This document shows positions 45,688-53,013 of a DNA stretch of 55,564 bases, one piece after another. The stretch's first letter is position 1, and every line of letters begins with the position of its first letter. The DNA lies in assembly GCA_004356105.1 (NCBI GenBank), contig SMYC01000050.1, positions 1 to 55,564 on the forward strand, read 5' to 3'. The DNA is from Acidobacteriota bacterium. Its GTDB lineage: Bacteria > Acidobacteriota > Vicinamibacteria > Marinacidobacterales > SMYC01. A program made the position numbers and the translations under genes. The notes beneath the pieces were generated by a model that made no database searches, had not been told where the DNA came from, and was given only the letters and a program-made list of their open reading frames with translations.

Positions 45688-46580
45688 ATGGGACCTCTTA
45701 GCGCAGGAGGAGGCAAACAATCGACGCTCACGCTCTGTCCGTCGGCGGGATGCGGAAAGCGCAATCGCTTTGCGTGCAGGAAATAACCGGTCTCTCCGGG
45801 CAAAGCACGTGTATCTTCCGGAGGGATGCCGCCGGGCGGGTAGAGCGGGTCACCTGCGAGAGGAAAGCCCGCGGCAGCGAGATGAATGCGGATCTGATGC
45901 GCTCGCCCCGTCTCGATGCGGATCGCAACGAGCGACGTCGACGCGCGTCGCTCGACGAGCGTGACGTGGCTTATCGAGGGTTTGCCGTTTTGATGCACAC
46001 CAATGACGCTTCCGAGGCGCTGGTGGGGGACAGGGCCGAGCGGGGCGTCGATGCGGGTGGTGCCTGCGGGAAAGTGACCGGTCACGAGCCCTACATAGTC
46101 GCGCTCGACCGCGCCCCGCTGCCACGCATCAACCAGCACTCGTCTCGCACGTTTGTGTCGGGTGAAAAGGGTGATGCCCGAGGTCCCGCGTCCGAGCCGA
46201 TGCAGCGGTGCGGCGAGCGGGTCCAAAGCCTGCACCCGGCGAAGAAGGGTCCGCTCCAAGAACCCCCCGCCCGGCATCGCGGCCAGCCCGCGCGGCTTCG
46301 CCACTGCCAGCAAGTCAGGGTCGCGATAGAGCACGGCAAAGCTCGAAGGCGCTTCGGGCTCAATCCAGGGCGGTCGATTCCAAGTCAGAAGCTCACCGAG
46401 CTCGAGCCGTCGAGTGGAAGCGACCGGTTCCCCGCCCAAAAGAACCCGCCCGTCTCTAATATGTCCTGCCCACGTGCTCTCGGCGGAATGCGAGTATCTT
46501 TCCGAAAGGTAGCCCAGAACTGTCCGCCCCGCCCCCCGAGGTCCGACCCGCTCTGAATAGGAATAGCCACCGTTCAGCAT
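45684..46580 (-). CDS. RluA-family pseudouridine synthase-like protein lacking the catalytic Asp
   Basis: A 298-residue protein with an N-terminal S4-like RNA-binding region (about 18-68, GHIRDGRVLLGGEPVASTRR) and an RluA catalytic fold (LLAVAKPRGLAAMPGGG, then PLHRLGRGTSGITLFTRHKR, and IETGRAHQIRIHLAAAGFPL). The family motif HRLD-x-x-TSG reads HRLGRGTSG, so the Asp nucleophile is Gly130 (codon GGA). The rest is well kept, including QIRIHLA. It may bind RNA without modifying it or use another residue. First gene of a coupled set with the exported protein and the CinA-like gene. Confidence 0.88.
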   Translation of the reverse strand: MLNGGYSYSERVGPRGAGRTVLGYLSERYSHSAESTWAGHIRDGRVLLGGEPVASTRRLELGELLTWNRPPWIEPEAPSSFAVLYRDPDLLAVAKPRGLAAMPGGGFLERTLLRRVQALDPLAAPLHRLGRGTSGITLFTRHKRARRVLVDAWQRGAVERDYVGLVTGHFPAGTTRIDAPLGPVPHQRLGSVIGVHQNGKPSISHVTLVERRASTSLVAIRIETGRAHQIRIHLAAAGFPLAGDPLYPPGGIPPEDTRALPGETGYFLHAKRLRFPHPADGQSVSVDCLPPPALRGPI

Positions 46581-46630
46581 GCCGGGATCGTGGGGTTTTT
46601 CTTTCTTTCTTTATTGCAACTCGATGTTTT

Positions 46631-47253
46631 GCTACCTGCTCCCGGCTCGTGGCGACCGCTAGGGAAGGAGGTCGCTTACGGCGATCTCGAGATCGGGAAA
46701 CGACAAAGGCGAGACCGTCTCAGTGGGCTGCAACACTACTCGTGCTGTGTATGAGCCATCCTTCGGATCGCGACAAACCTCGAGCACATCGTCGATGAGA
46801 TTCACAATCCAGTAGTCTGCGATACCGGCCGTGGCGTAGATCCGCGCTTTGTGAACGCGGTCGAAACGAAGCGAGCTATCCGACACTTCGATGACGAGAA
46901 GCGGCTTAGATTTCTCGGTGCGCACATCTCGGGGATTGGGGCTCGAATTCACAACCACATCCGGCTCCGGCTCGGACCGAACATCTTTGATAGACAGAGC
47001 ATCTTGGATTTGGACGCTCGCGCGACCCTCTAGGCGGGGAACAAAGATCTGGGTCGCCAAACCTACGGCGATGCTGTGTCGTCTTCCCTTAGGGCTCACT
47101 TCGCGGATCACCCCCTGAATCAGCTCCACGCGCTCCTCGGGCCCGAACACACCTGCCTCACCCATGTGGTGGTACTGCTCTACTGTGAACGAGCGCTGGC
47201 CTTCGATGACTTCGACCATGGCTCTATTCTACCTCTGCTATCGGCTACCTGCT
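46631..47253. repeat. 10-bp direct repeats bracketing the Uma2 gene
   Basis: GCTACCTGCT occurs at 46631-46640 and again at 47244-47253, on either side of the Uma2 gene. The outer copy sits within a larger family of GCTACC/GCTATC words. The copies may mark insertion of a small cassette. Confidence 0.45.
46659..47219 (-). CDS. Uma2-family (DUF820) endonuclease-like protein
   Basis: A 186-residue protein of the Uma2 group, PD-(D/E)xK nuclease fold. Family landmarks are GPEERVELIQGVIREVSPKG (Glu33), SEPEPDVVV (Asp87), LLVIEVSDSS (Glu111) and KARIYATAGIADYWIVNL (Lys124 upstream). The active-site set is complete. Uma2 proteins are abundant in cyanobacteria and other environmental bacteria, often as patchily distributed single genes, and their biological role is unknown. 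Confidence 0.9.
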   Translation of the reverse strand: MVEVIEGQRSFTVEQYHHMGEAGVFGPEERVELIQGVIREVSPKGRRHSIAVGLATQIFVPRLEGRASVQIQDALSIKDVRSEPEPDVVVNSSPNPRDVRTEKSKPLLVIEVSDSSLRFDRVHKARIYATAGIADYWIVNLIDDVLEVCRDPKDGSYTARVVLQPTETVSPLSFPDLEIAVSDLLP

Positions 47254-47340
47254 ACCTGGCGGACCTCTCACCGCTGCGCCTCCCAAGTTCGGGGGGAGCC
47301 GGTAGCCGATAGCGGGTAGCACCACGGGCCGGGCGGCCCG
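47237..47340. repeat. Inverted repeats between Uma2 and methyltransferase genes
   Basis: GCTATCGGCTACC (47237-47249) is exactly complementary to GGTAGCCGATAGC (47301-47313). A second compact hairpin, CGGGCC/GGCCCG with a 4-base loop, lies at 47325-47340, 2 bases past the methyltransferase stop. It has no T-tract, so termination is uncertain. Confidence 0.7.
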
Positions 47341-47342
47341 AA

Positions 47343-48203
47343 CTAGGGCCGCCGGGCCACCAGATAGGCAATCCAAGCTTCCTCGTCTCCGCCGCGCACG
47401 ACCCGCCGAAAGACGCTGTTGCCTTCGCCCGTCTCACGGTCGGTGCCTTCCCACAATACGTGGATGTCCGTAAAGCCCGCTTCGTCCATCATTTCCCGGA
47501 GCTCCATGAGGGTCCACAAGCGCCAATCGTAGACGAACGCGTTCTTCATGCGCGAGCCGTTCCGGAACTCGAAGTGGATCTTGCAGAGGATGTGGTTCGT
47601 CACCGGGTCGAAATCCGCTTGGTCCCACACATAAGTGAAGCCTTTTTGGCGCTTTCTCTCTTTCATCACGAACTGCGCTTGGCCGCCGCCCCAGTTGTCG
47701 AGGATGAAGACCCCGCCGGGTTTGATGGCTCGAAACGCGTTGTTGATGTAGGCGCCCATCTCTTGACGCGTCTTGAAGACGGAGAAGCTGAAGTTCAAGC
47801 CCGCGAGCAAATCCGCCTTGGGCTCGCGCACGTCTAACACGTTGGCTTGCACCAAGCTCACACGTTTCTGCTGATCTTTGTCGAGCTTGCTGACGTTGTG
47901 CTGGCGGGCCCAGTCGAGCGTCGGCCCGTGGGAGTCGACGCAGATGGCGTGGTTTTTCTTGTTGAGCTTCACGAGCTCGCAGGACAGGATCGCGGTGCCG
48001 CAGAAATCTTCACGGAAGACGCGCAGCGGCTCTCCGGTGTACTTCTTGTAAAAACGCGCGAAGAACTGCGCGTCGTCCTCTGGAGCTTGCACGCTTAGCT
48101 GGTACAAGAGGTGCTTGTCCGCGTTCTTTGCTGTCAGCTTTGCTTTGATTCTTTTGCGCACGAGCCCTCGAACAGGCGGGGGAGTGGGGGGCTGCCGGAT
48201 CAA
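47343..48203 (-). CDS. Class I SAM-dependent methyltransferase
   Basis: A 286-residue methyltransferase with a TTG start that overlaps the ApaG stop (TTGA). Motif I is FREDFCGTAILSCEL, then AICVDSHGPTLDWARQHN (motif II), VQANVLDVREPKADLLAGLN (acidic D) and AIKPGGVFILDNWGGG (motif IV region). The classical GxGxG is altered to DFCGTA, as in some plant and bacterial relatives. Methyl acceptor unknown. The N-terminal 30 residues are basic and proline-rich. Confidence 0.87.
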   Translation of the reverse strand: MIRQPPTPPPVRGLVRKRIKAKLTAKNADKHLLYQLSVQAPEDDAQFFARFYKKYTGEPLRVFREDFCGTAILSCELVKLNKKNHAICVDSHGPTLDWARQHNVSKLDKDQQKRVSLVQANVLDVREPKADLLAGLNFSFSVFKTRQEMGAYINNAFRAIKPGGVFILDNWGGGQAQFVMKERKRQKGFTYVWDQADFDPVTNHILCKIHFEFRNGSRMKNAFVYDWRLWTLMELREMMDEAGFTDIHVLWEGTDRETGEGNSVFRRVVRGGDEEAWIAYLVARRP

Positions 48204-48649
48204 TGAACGGTATAGGGCTCACTGAGAGTAAACGGTGCGATCTCCACGTCGAACTCGGTGCCGTCCTGTCCGGTCATCTGATAGGTGCCCCGCATGGATC
48301 CGAAGGGCGTCGAAAGGGGGCAGCCGGACGAGTACTCGAAAGACTCGCCGGGCGCGAGGGTGGGCTGTTCGCCGACCACGCCGGGCCCTCGTACTTCCTT
48401 GACCACTTTGTCTGCGTCCTCGATGATCCAGTGGCGGCTCACGAGCTGGACGGTTCGCGAGCCTACGTTCGTGATCTCGACCGTGTAGAGAAAGAACCAG
48501 CGGTTTTGCTCTGGGTGCGAGTTCTCGCGGGAGTAGCGAGAAACGACGCGCACGCGGATGTCGTGGGTGGTTGCTTCAGACGTGAACACTTCGAATGCGG
48601 CTCCGAGTTTCCTTGAAACGGCACGAATCGTATCATGTCTCGCATGCAT
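48200..48649 (-). CDS. apaG: ApaG domain protein
   Basis: A 149-residue protein with the ApaG immunoglobulin-like fold: IRVRVVSRYSRENSHPEQNR, WFFLYTVEITNVGSRTVQLV, SRHWIIEDADKVVKEVRGPG and VVGEQPTLAPGESFEYSSGC. ApaG is tied to cobalt/magnesium resistance in enteric bacteria, and the same fold serves as a protein-interaction module elsewhere. Slightly longer than E. coli ApaG at the N-terminus, so an internal start is possible. Coupled to the downstream methyltransferase. Confidence 0.93.
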   Translation of the reverse strand: MHARHDTIRAVSRKLGAAFEVFTSEATTHDIRVRVVSRYSRENSHPEQNRWFFLYTVEITNVGSRTVQLVSRHWIIEDADKVVKEVRGPGVVGEQPTLAPGESFEYSSGCPLSTPFGSMRGTYQMTGQDGTEFDVEIAPFTLSEPYTVH

Positions 48650-48680
48650 GCTCTAGCATTTGCGGCGATACTCTTGGCTC

Positions 48681-48910
48681 TCACTCCTCGAGAATCGGGT
48701 TCAGCGGGCCGACTTCATGGTAGGCGACCTCGTGGCGGCCGCCCGGCGCGCTCGCGTAGGGCATGATTGCGATCGGGGCGGGCGTGGACGAAGCAACGCC
48801 GACATCACTATCGTGATAGGAGCCCCCCGATAGGCCGCCAGAACTCCCACAATTTCTGTGGATAACTTTGTGGAAAAACTGTGAGAGTGAGCCTTCGAGA
48901 CCGCGTTATT
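48681..48910 (-). pseudogene. Unidentified protein C-terminus without a start (possible remnant)
   Basis: A minus-strand frame from an upstream stop near 48910 to TGA at 48681 has no usable start codon but shows good codon choice in its last 50 codons (APIAIMPYASAPGGRHEVAY, then HEVGPLNPILEE). It may be the tail of a lost gene; I do not recognise the family. The upstream part overlaps the DnaA-box cluster and is less protein-like. Confidence 0.3.
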
Positions 48911-49074
48911 CAAGGCCCAGTAACACTATGCACAGTTGTTGAGCAGCGATTTTTTTTGGAAATCGACTAAATTGTGGTTTGTTTGTAAGGTAGCGGAGTG
49001 GCTGCTCACAGAAATACAAGATTGGCAACTTTGTGCCCGTACTCAACACAACACGCAACTTCTCTTGTGTAAAA
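48857..49074. promoter_or_regulatory. DnaA-box cluster, candidate replication origin or DnaA-bound site
   Basis: Three matches to the DnaA-box consensus TTWTNCACA (all in inverse orientation) occur: TGTGGATAA (48857-48865), TGTGGAAAA (48869-48877) and TGTGTAAAA (49066-49074). CTATGCACA (48926-48934) matches 8 of 9. Between them lies an AT-rich stretch (48944-48990) with a short inverted repeat, CGATTT/AAATCG (48947-48965). The 502-base gap between apaG and mltB (48650-49151) is unusually long for adjacent same-strand genes. No dnaA or dnaN gene is in the window. Confidence 0.5.
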
Positions 49075-49151
49075 CTTCACGGAATGCTGAGAATCTTCGG
49101 AGTCGTTTCCGACCTCCCCGTTGCTCTTCAGATCGAGACCGTCGTGGCCGG

Positions 49152-50156
49152 CTAGCGGTCGCCGGCGGCGGCCCGGGCGTCGTGGTGTTTTCGGAGCTCG
49201 CGGCTGAGCTGGTAGACCGCCATCGCGTAATACACGCTGTTGTTGTAGCGGGTGATCACGTAGAAGTTGTCGAAGCCGAGCCAATATTCCGCGCCTTCGC
49301 GGTTGTGCAGCGAAAGGAGAATCGCTTCCTTCGCGGCCGGAAAAGAGCCCGACACGGTGATGCCTCGGTTCCTGAGCTCTTCGAGGGGAACGCGCGTCGA
49401 GAGATTCGATGCTTCGAATGAAGAGGCCGCCGAGCTTTCGACGGTGGCGGGGACCGCGACCGGCTCGCCGCGTTGCCAGCCATGCGCCGTCAAATAGTTC
49501 GCCACGCTCCCGATCGCGTCCGAAGCGTTCTCGAACAGGTCCCGCTTGCCGTCGCCGTCGAAGTCGATCGCGTAGCGCCGATAGCTTCCGGGCATGAACT
49601 GCGCAATCCCCATAGCGCCCGCGTAGGAGCCGCGCGGCGTGGCGAGCGCCATCGTTTCCTCACGCGCCAGCAAAAGATAGTGCTCGAGCTCGAGGCGAAA
49701 CATCTTGGAACGTTTCGGATAATCGAAGGCAAGGGTGGTCAGGGCTTCTAGGACTCTGAACCTGCCAGTATTTCTTCCGTAATGGGTCTCGACGCCGATA
49801 ACCGCGATGATGACTTCTTCCGGGACGCCGTATTTCTCGCGCGCTTCGGTGAGCTTGTCCGCGTTGTTCCGCCAAAACCGGAACCCGTGCGTGATTTTTT
49901 CCGGATTGACGAAGAGCGCTCGATAGTCCTGCCAGGGCTTGCGCTTTGCCTGCCGGTCCATCAGCTCGAGGATCCTCGCACTCGGGCGAATCCGACCGAA
50001 GACGCGTTCGAGCTCGCCGCGGTCGAACCCGTGCTTCGCGGCCATCTCGTCGATGAAAACGTTCACCGAATTTTCTTCTAGGGGCGGCGGTGCCGGCGTC
50101 ACCGAAGGCGCGGTCGCCGCAACCGTGGCGACCAGGAAAAGCTCTAGGATCCACAC
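49152..50156 (-). CDS. mltB: Lytic murein transglycosylase B (MltB family)
   Basis: A 334-residue periplasmic muramidase-type enzyme (GH103) with a GTG start and N-terminal signal (MWILELFLVATVAATAPSVT). Catalytic Glu123 is in VIGVETHYGRNTG. Other landmarks are ATPRGSYAGAMGIAQFMPGS, YAIDFDGDGKRDLFENASDA and RYNNSVYYAMAVYQLSRELR. It cleaves glycan strands to 1,6-anhydro-MurNAc ends during wall remodelling. There is no lipobox, so it is likely soluble. Followed on its 3' side by the DnaA-box gap. Confidence 0.95.
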   Translation of the reverse strand: MWILELFLVATVAATAPSVTPAPPPLEENSVNVFIDEMAAKHGFDRGELERVFGRIRPSARILELMDRQAKRKPWQDYRALFVNPEKITHGFRFWRNNADKLTEAREKYGVPEEVIIAVIGVETHYGRNTGRFRVLEALTTLAFDYPKRSKMFRLELEHYLLLAREETMALATPRGSYAGAMGIAQFMPGSYRRYAIDFDGDGKRDLFENASDAIGSVANYLTAHGWQRGEPVAVPATVESSAASSFEASNLSTRVPLEELRNRGITVSGSFPAAKEAILLSLHNREGAEYWLGFDNFYVITRYNNSVYYAMAVYQLSRELRKHHDARAAAGDR

Positions 50157-50236
50157 GGACGTACTCCAAACTCGGGTCGCGAAAAGGTGGCTAAGCCCTT
50201 GTCATGTTGACTTTTGAGTATTATAACCTACGAACG

Positions 50237-50452
50237 ATGGATCTCACTCCGACCGGCGGTGCTCTCGGTGTCGAGGTTAGGAACGTGGACACGAGCCGGC
50301 CGCTCGAAGAGCCCGTATGGCGGCCGGGAGATCTCGTGATTTGGGACAACCGATGCACGATGCACCGGCGCGAGCCCTTCGATGTCAACGCGCGCCGCAT
50401 CTTGAAACGTGCCCAGATGTTGGCGACAAACCCTATCTCGAGGTGTAGCCAT
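50237..50452 (+). pseudogene. TauD/TfdA dioxygenase with large internal deletion
   Basis: The frame from ATG 50237 begins LTPTGGALGVEVRNVDTSRP, the standard TauD/TfdA N-terminus. It passes straight into EEPVWRPGDLVIWDNRCTMH and REPFDVNARRILKRAQ, the standard C-terminus with the last iron-ligand His. About 200-250 residues, including the HxD metal pair, are missing while the frame is kept. It cannot be active. The frame runs on into the S9 peptidase gene, whose ribosome site lies within this remnant. Confidence 0.8.
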
Positions 50453-52508
50453 GCTGATGCGAAGAACCTTGTGGCTTTTTATGGCGCTTTCGGCCGCGGC
50501 CGGAGCGCAAGACACGCTCCAGGTCCGCGACTATTACGGGATGGAGAGCGCCGACGAGCCGTCGATCTCCCCCGACGGCGTCCTCGTTGCCTTCACACGG
50601 CACACCATCAACGAAGCTGAGAACGTCCGGCGGAGCGAGGTTTGGCTCGCCACAGCCGACGGATCGGCGCCGCCGCGTCGGATCACCGTGCCGGCCTTCG
50701 ACGCTTCCCGCCCGCGTTTCAGCCCCGATGGAAAGCTCTTGAGCTTTCGCTCCCGCCGCGATGGCGTGACCTCCACATGGTTTCTGCGGAGCGATGGGCT
50801 CGGAGAAGCTTTCGAGATCGAAGGCGTGAGCGGCGAGGTCGTGGTCAGTCCCGACGGCCGGCTCGTCGCGTTTACCAAGGCAACGCCTCCAACGGAGCCG
50901 AAGCCGGAGACGAGCGAGCTCGAAAAGGAGCTCGAAGCACGTTTCGAAGGCCAGATCTACGATTGGATGCAGTTCCGTTTCGACCGGCGCGGCTACCTTC
51001 CCGATCCAACCGATCCCTACGCGAGCCCGCCGCGCGAGCTCTACATCGTCGCCGTCGAAGGTGGGGAGCCGACGCGGCTCACATCACTTGGTGTCGACGT
51101 CGAAGATTTCTCGTGGAGCGCCGATAGCCTGAAACTCGTCTTCACCGCCGATAAGCATCAACGCGACGCCTACGTCTATGAGCGCGCCGATTTGTGGATC
51201 GTCGATTTGGAGGGCCCGATCGAGCGGCTCACTGATGACGGTTTCCACCACAGCGTTCCGGCGTTCTCGCCGGACGGTACCCGTATCGCCTATCGACGCT
51301 CGAAGGGCCTGAGCCTCATCATTGCCGAGAAGGCGAAGCGTGGTGCGGCGCTCGATATCTACGCAATGGATCTCGCCGCCCGAGAATCCGTCAACGTCAC
51401 CGCCGAGTGGGCTCTACGGCCCGGAGCGCCTACTTGGAAGCTCGACGGGAGCTATCTCTATTTCGATGCCGGTATAGGCGGGAGCCGTCATTTGTTCCGC
51501 GCCAGCGCTTCGGGTCTTGAATCGGTCGAGCTCATGACTCGCGGGGAGCGATGGCTCACCGGTTTCAGCTTCACCCGCGACCGGGAGCACATCGCTTACG
51601 CGGCGGGGACGGGCGCCGCGCCCTCCGATGTGATGACGAGCGCTATCGACGGGAGCGCCGAGACGCGTCTCTCCGAATTCGGCCCAGCCTTTCGGTCCGA
51701 GCATGTGCTGCAGTCGCCCGAAAGGATCGCTTTTCCGAGCGCCGATGGAACCGAGATCGAAGGATGGGTCATGCTGCCCGCCGGCTATAGTGACGACCGA
51801 GCGTGGCCCTTGATCCTGAGCATTCACGGCGGACCGCACGGCGCGTACGGAAATCGCTTCAACTTCCAGTTTCAGCTTTGGGCGAGCGCCGGCTATGTCG
51901 TCTTATATGCCAACCCGCGAGGCTCGAGCGGTTATGGTGACGCGTTTCTTTACGCGACTTGGGGTGGCGGTTGGGGGAATCTCGACACGGAAGACGTGCT
52001 CGCGGGCGTCGACTATGTGCGTGCACATTACGCGATCGACGAGACCCGCATGGGTGTCACCGGCTATTCGTATGGCGGCTTCTTGACGAATTGGATCATC
52101 ACTCACGACACGCGTTTCGCGGCGGCGGTCGTCGGCGCCGGCATCTCGAACTGGGTAAGCGACTATGGCACGGCCGATATCCCGCGGACGAAAGAAAGTG
52201 AGTTCTTCGGACCGCCTTGGGAGGACACGAGCGGCACGCTCTTACAGCGGCAGTCCCCCATCAACTATGTGCAATATGTCGTGACCCCCACGCTCTTCGT
52301 CCACGGCGAGAGCGACTACCGCGTCCCCATCGAGCAAGGCGAGCAGATGTATACGGCCCTCAAGAAGCGTCGTGTGGCGGCGAAGTTCATCCGCTACCCG
52401 GACTCCTATCACGGGGGTTGGTCTCCATGGAACATGGTCCATCGCTACCATCACGAGACAGAGTGGTGGAATCAACACTTGTCGAGCGCCGCCGCGTCGT
52501 CACAATAG
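50451..52508 (+). CDS. Secreted S9-family (prolyl oligopeptidase type) peptidase
   Basis: A 685-residue serine peptidase from ATG 50451 (GAGGTG upstream), with signal peptide MLMRRTLWLFMALSAAAGAQ. The TolB/PD40 beta-propeller covers about residues 30-400 (EPSISPDGVLVAFTRHTINE, SVPAFSPDGTRIAYRRSKGL). The hydrolase domain holds Ser540 (GYSYGGF), Asp622 (GESDYRVP) and His654 (SYHGGW). Same family as the gene at 27918 but diverged. It probably degrades peptides in the periplasm. Confidence 0.94.
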   Translation: MLMRRTLWLFMALSAAAGAQDTLQVRDYYGMESADEPSISPDGVLVAFTRHTINEAENVRRSEVWLATADGSAPPRRITVPAFDASRPRFSPDGKLLSFRSRRDGVTSTWFLRSDGLGEAFEIEGVSGEVVVSPDGRLVAFTKATPPTEPKPETSELEKELEARFEGQIYDWMQFRFDRRGYLPDPTDPYASPPRELYIVAVEGGEPTRLTSLGVDVEDFSWSADSLKLVFTADKHQRDAYVYERADLWIVDLEGPIERLTDDGFHHSVPAFSPDGTRIAYRRSKGLSLIIAEKAKRGAALDIYAMDLAARESVNVTAEWALRPGAPTWKLDGSYLYFDAGIGGSRHLFRASASGLESVELMTRGERWLTGFSFTRDREHIAYAAGTGAAPSDVMTSAIDGSAETRLSEFGPAFRSEHVLQSPERIAFPSADGTEIEGWVMLPAGYSDDRAWPLILSIHGGPHGAYGNRFNFQFQLWASAGYVVLYANPRGSSGYGDAFLYATWGGGWGNLDTEDVLAGVDYVRAHYAIDETRMGVTGYSYGGFLTNWIITHDTRFAAAVVGAGISNWVSDYGTADIPRTKESEFFGPPWEDTSGTLLQRQSPINYVQYVVTPTLFVHGESDYRVPIEQGEQMYTALKKRRVAAKFIRYPDSYHGGWSPWNMVHRYHHETEWWNQHLSSAAASSQ

Positions 52509-52511
52509 CGA

Positions 52512-53000
52512 GTGCGTTTTCACGCCCCGATGGATAAGTTCGTTTTCGGCATGACTTCGTTCGTGCTTTTGGCGATGGGAGGTGTTCTCTACAGTTTGCT
52601 GCTCATCGGGTTTGCCGCGGTCGGGGCCGTGCTCGTCGCCGCCATTGTTTTCTTCGCCTATGTTTATACGCCGAAGAGCTTCCATCTCGACGCGGACGCG
52701 CTTCGAATCGTGCGGCCGGTGGGCACGGTCGTCGTACCTCTTGCCTCGGTGTCCGAGGTCGAACCTCTCGACCGCTTCCTTGGGCTTTCGCTCAAAGCGC
52801 TGCCCGGAGGCAATAGCGGTCTGTTCGGCCTTTATGGAACGTTTTGGAAGCGAGATCTCGGGAAGTATCGAATGTACGGAAGAAGCGCGACGGGGGCGGT
52901 GTTGTTGAGAACAACGGGGGGCAGTATCGTCGTCATGCCCGATCGCCGCGACGCGTTCATAGTCGCCATTCGTGAGCGCATAAAACGGCATTCGCAGTAG
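52512..53000 (+). CDS. Small membrane protein with PH-like domain
   Basis: A 162-residue protein: two adjoining hydrophobic helices (about residues 8-52, FVLLAMGGVLYSLLLIGFAA then VLVAAIVFFAYVY) and a C-terminal domain of beta character (SFHLDADALRIVRPVGTVVV, PLASVSEVEPLDRF). This resembles bacterial PH-like domain proteins (bPH/YdbT type). The GTG at 52512 is 3 bases after the peptidase stop; ATG 52530 is an alternative start. Function unknown, probably co-transcribed with its neighbours. Confidence 0.75.
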   Translation: MRFHAPMDKFVFGMTSFVLLAMGGVLYSLLLIGFAAVGAVLVAAIVFFAYVYTPKSFHLDADALRIVRPVGTVVVPLASVSEVEPLDRFLGLSLKALPGGNSGLFGLYGTFWKRDLGKYRMYGRSATGAVLLRTTGGSIVVMPDRRDAFIVAIRERIKRHSQ

Positions 53001-53013
53001 AATCTTGCACGCT

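Noticed and set aside
46599-46616. CTTT tetranucleotide run after the RluA-like gene region
   Set aside because: Short pyrimidine slippage tract without adjoining stem; no function implied.
50207-50227. TTGACT and TATAAC before the TauD remnant as promoter
   Set aside because: Spacer is only 9 bases.
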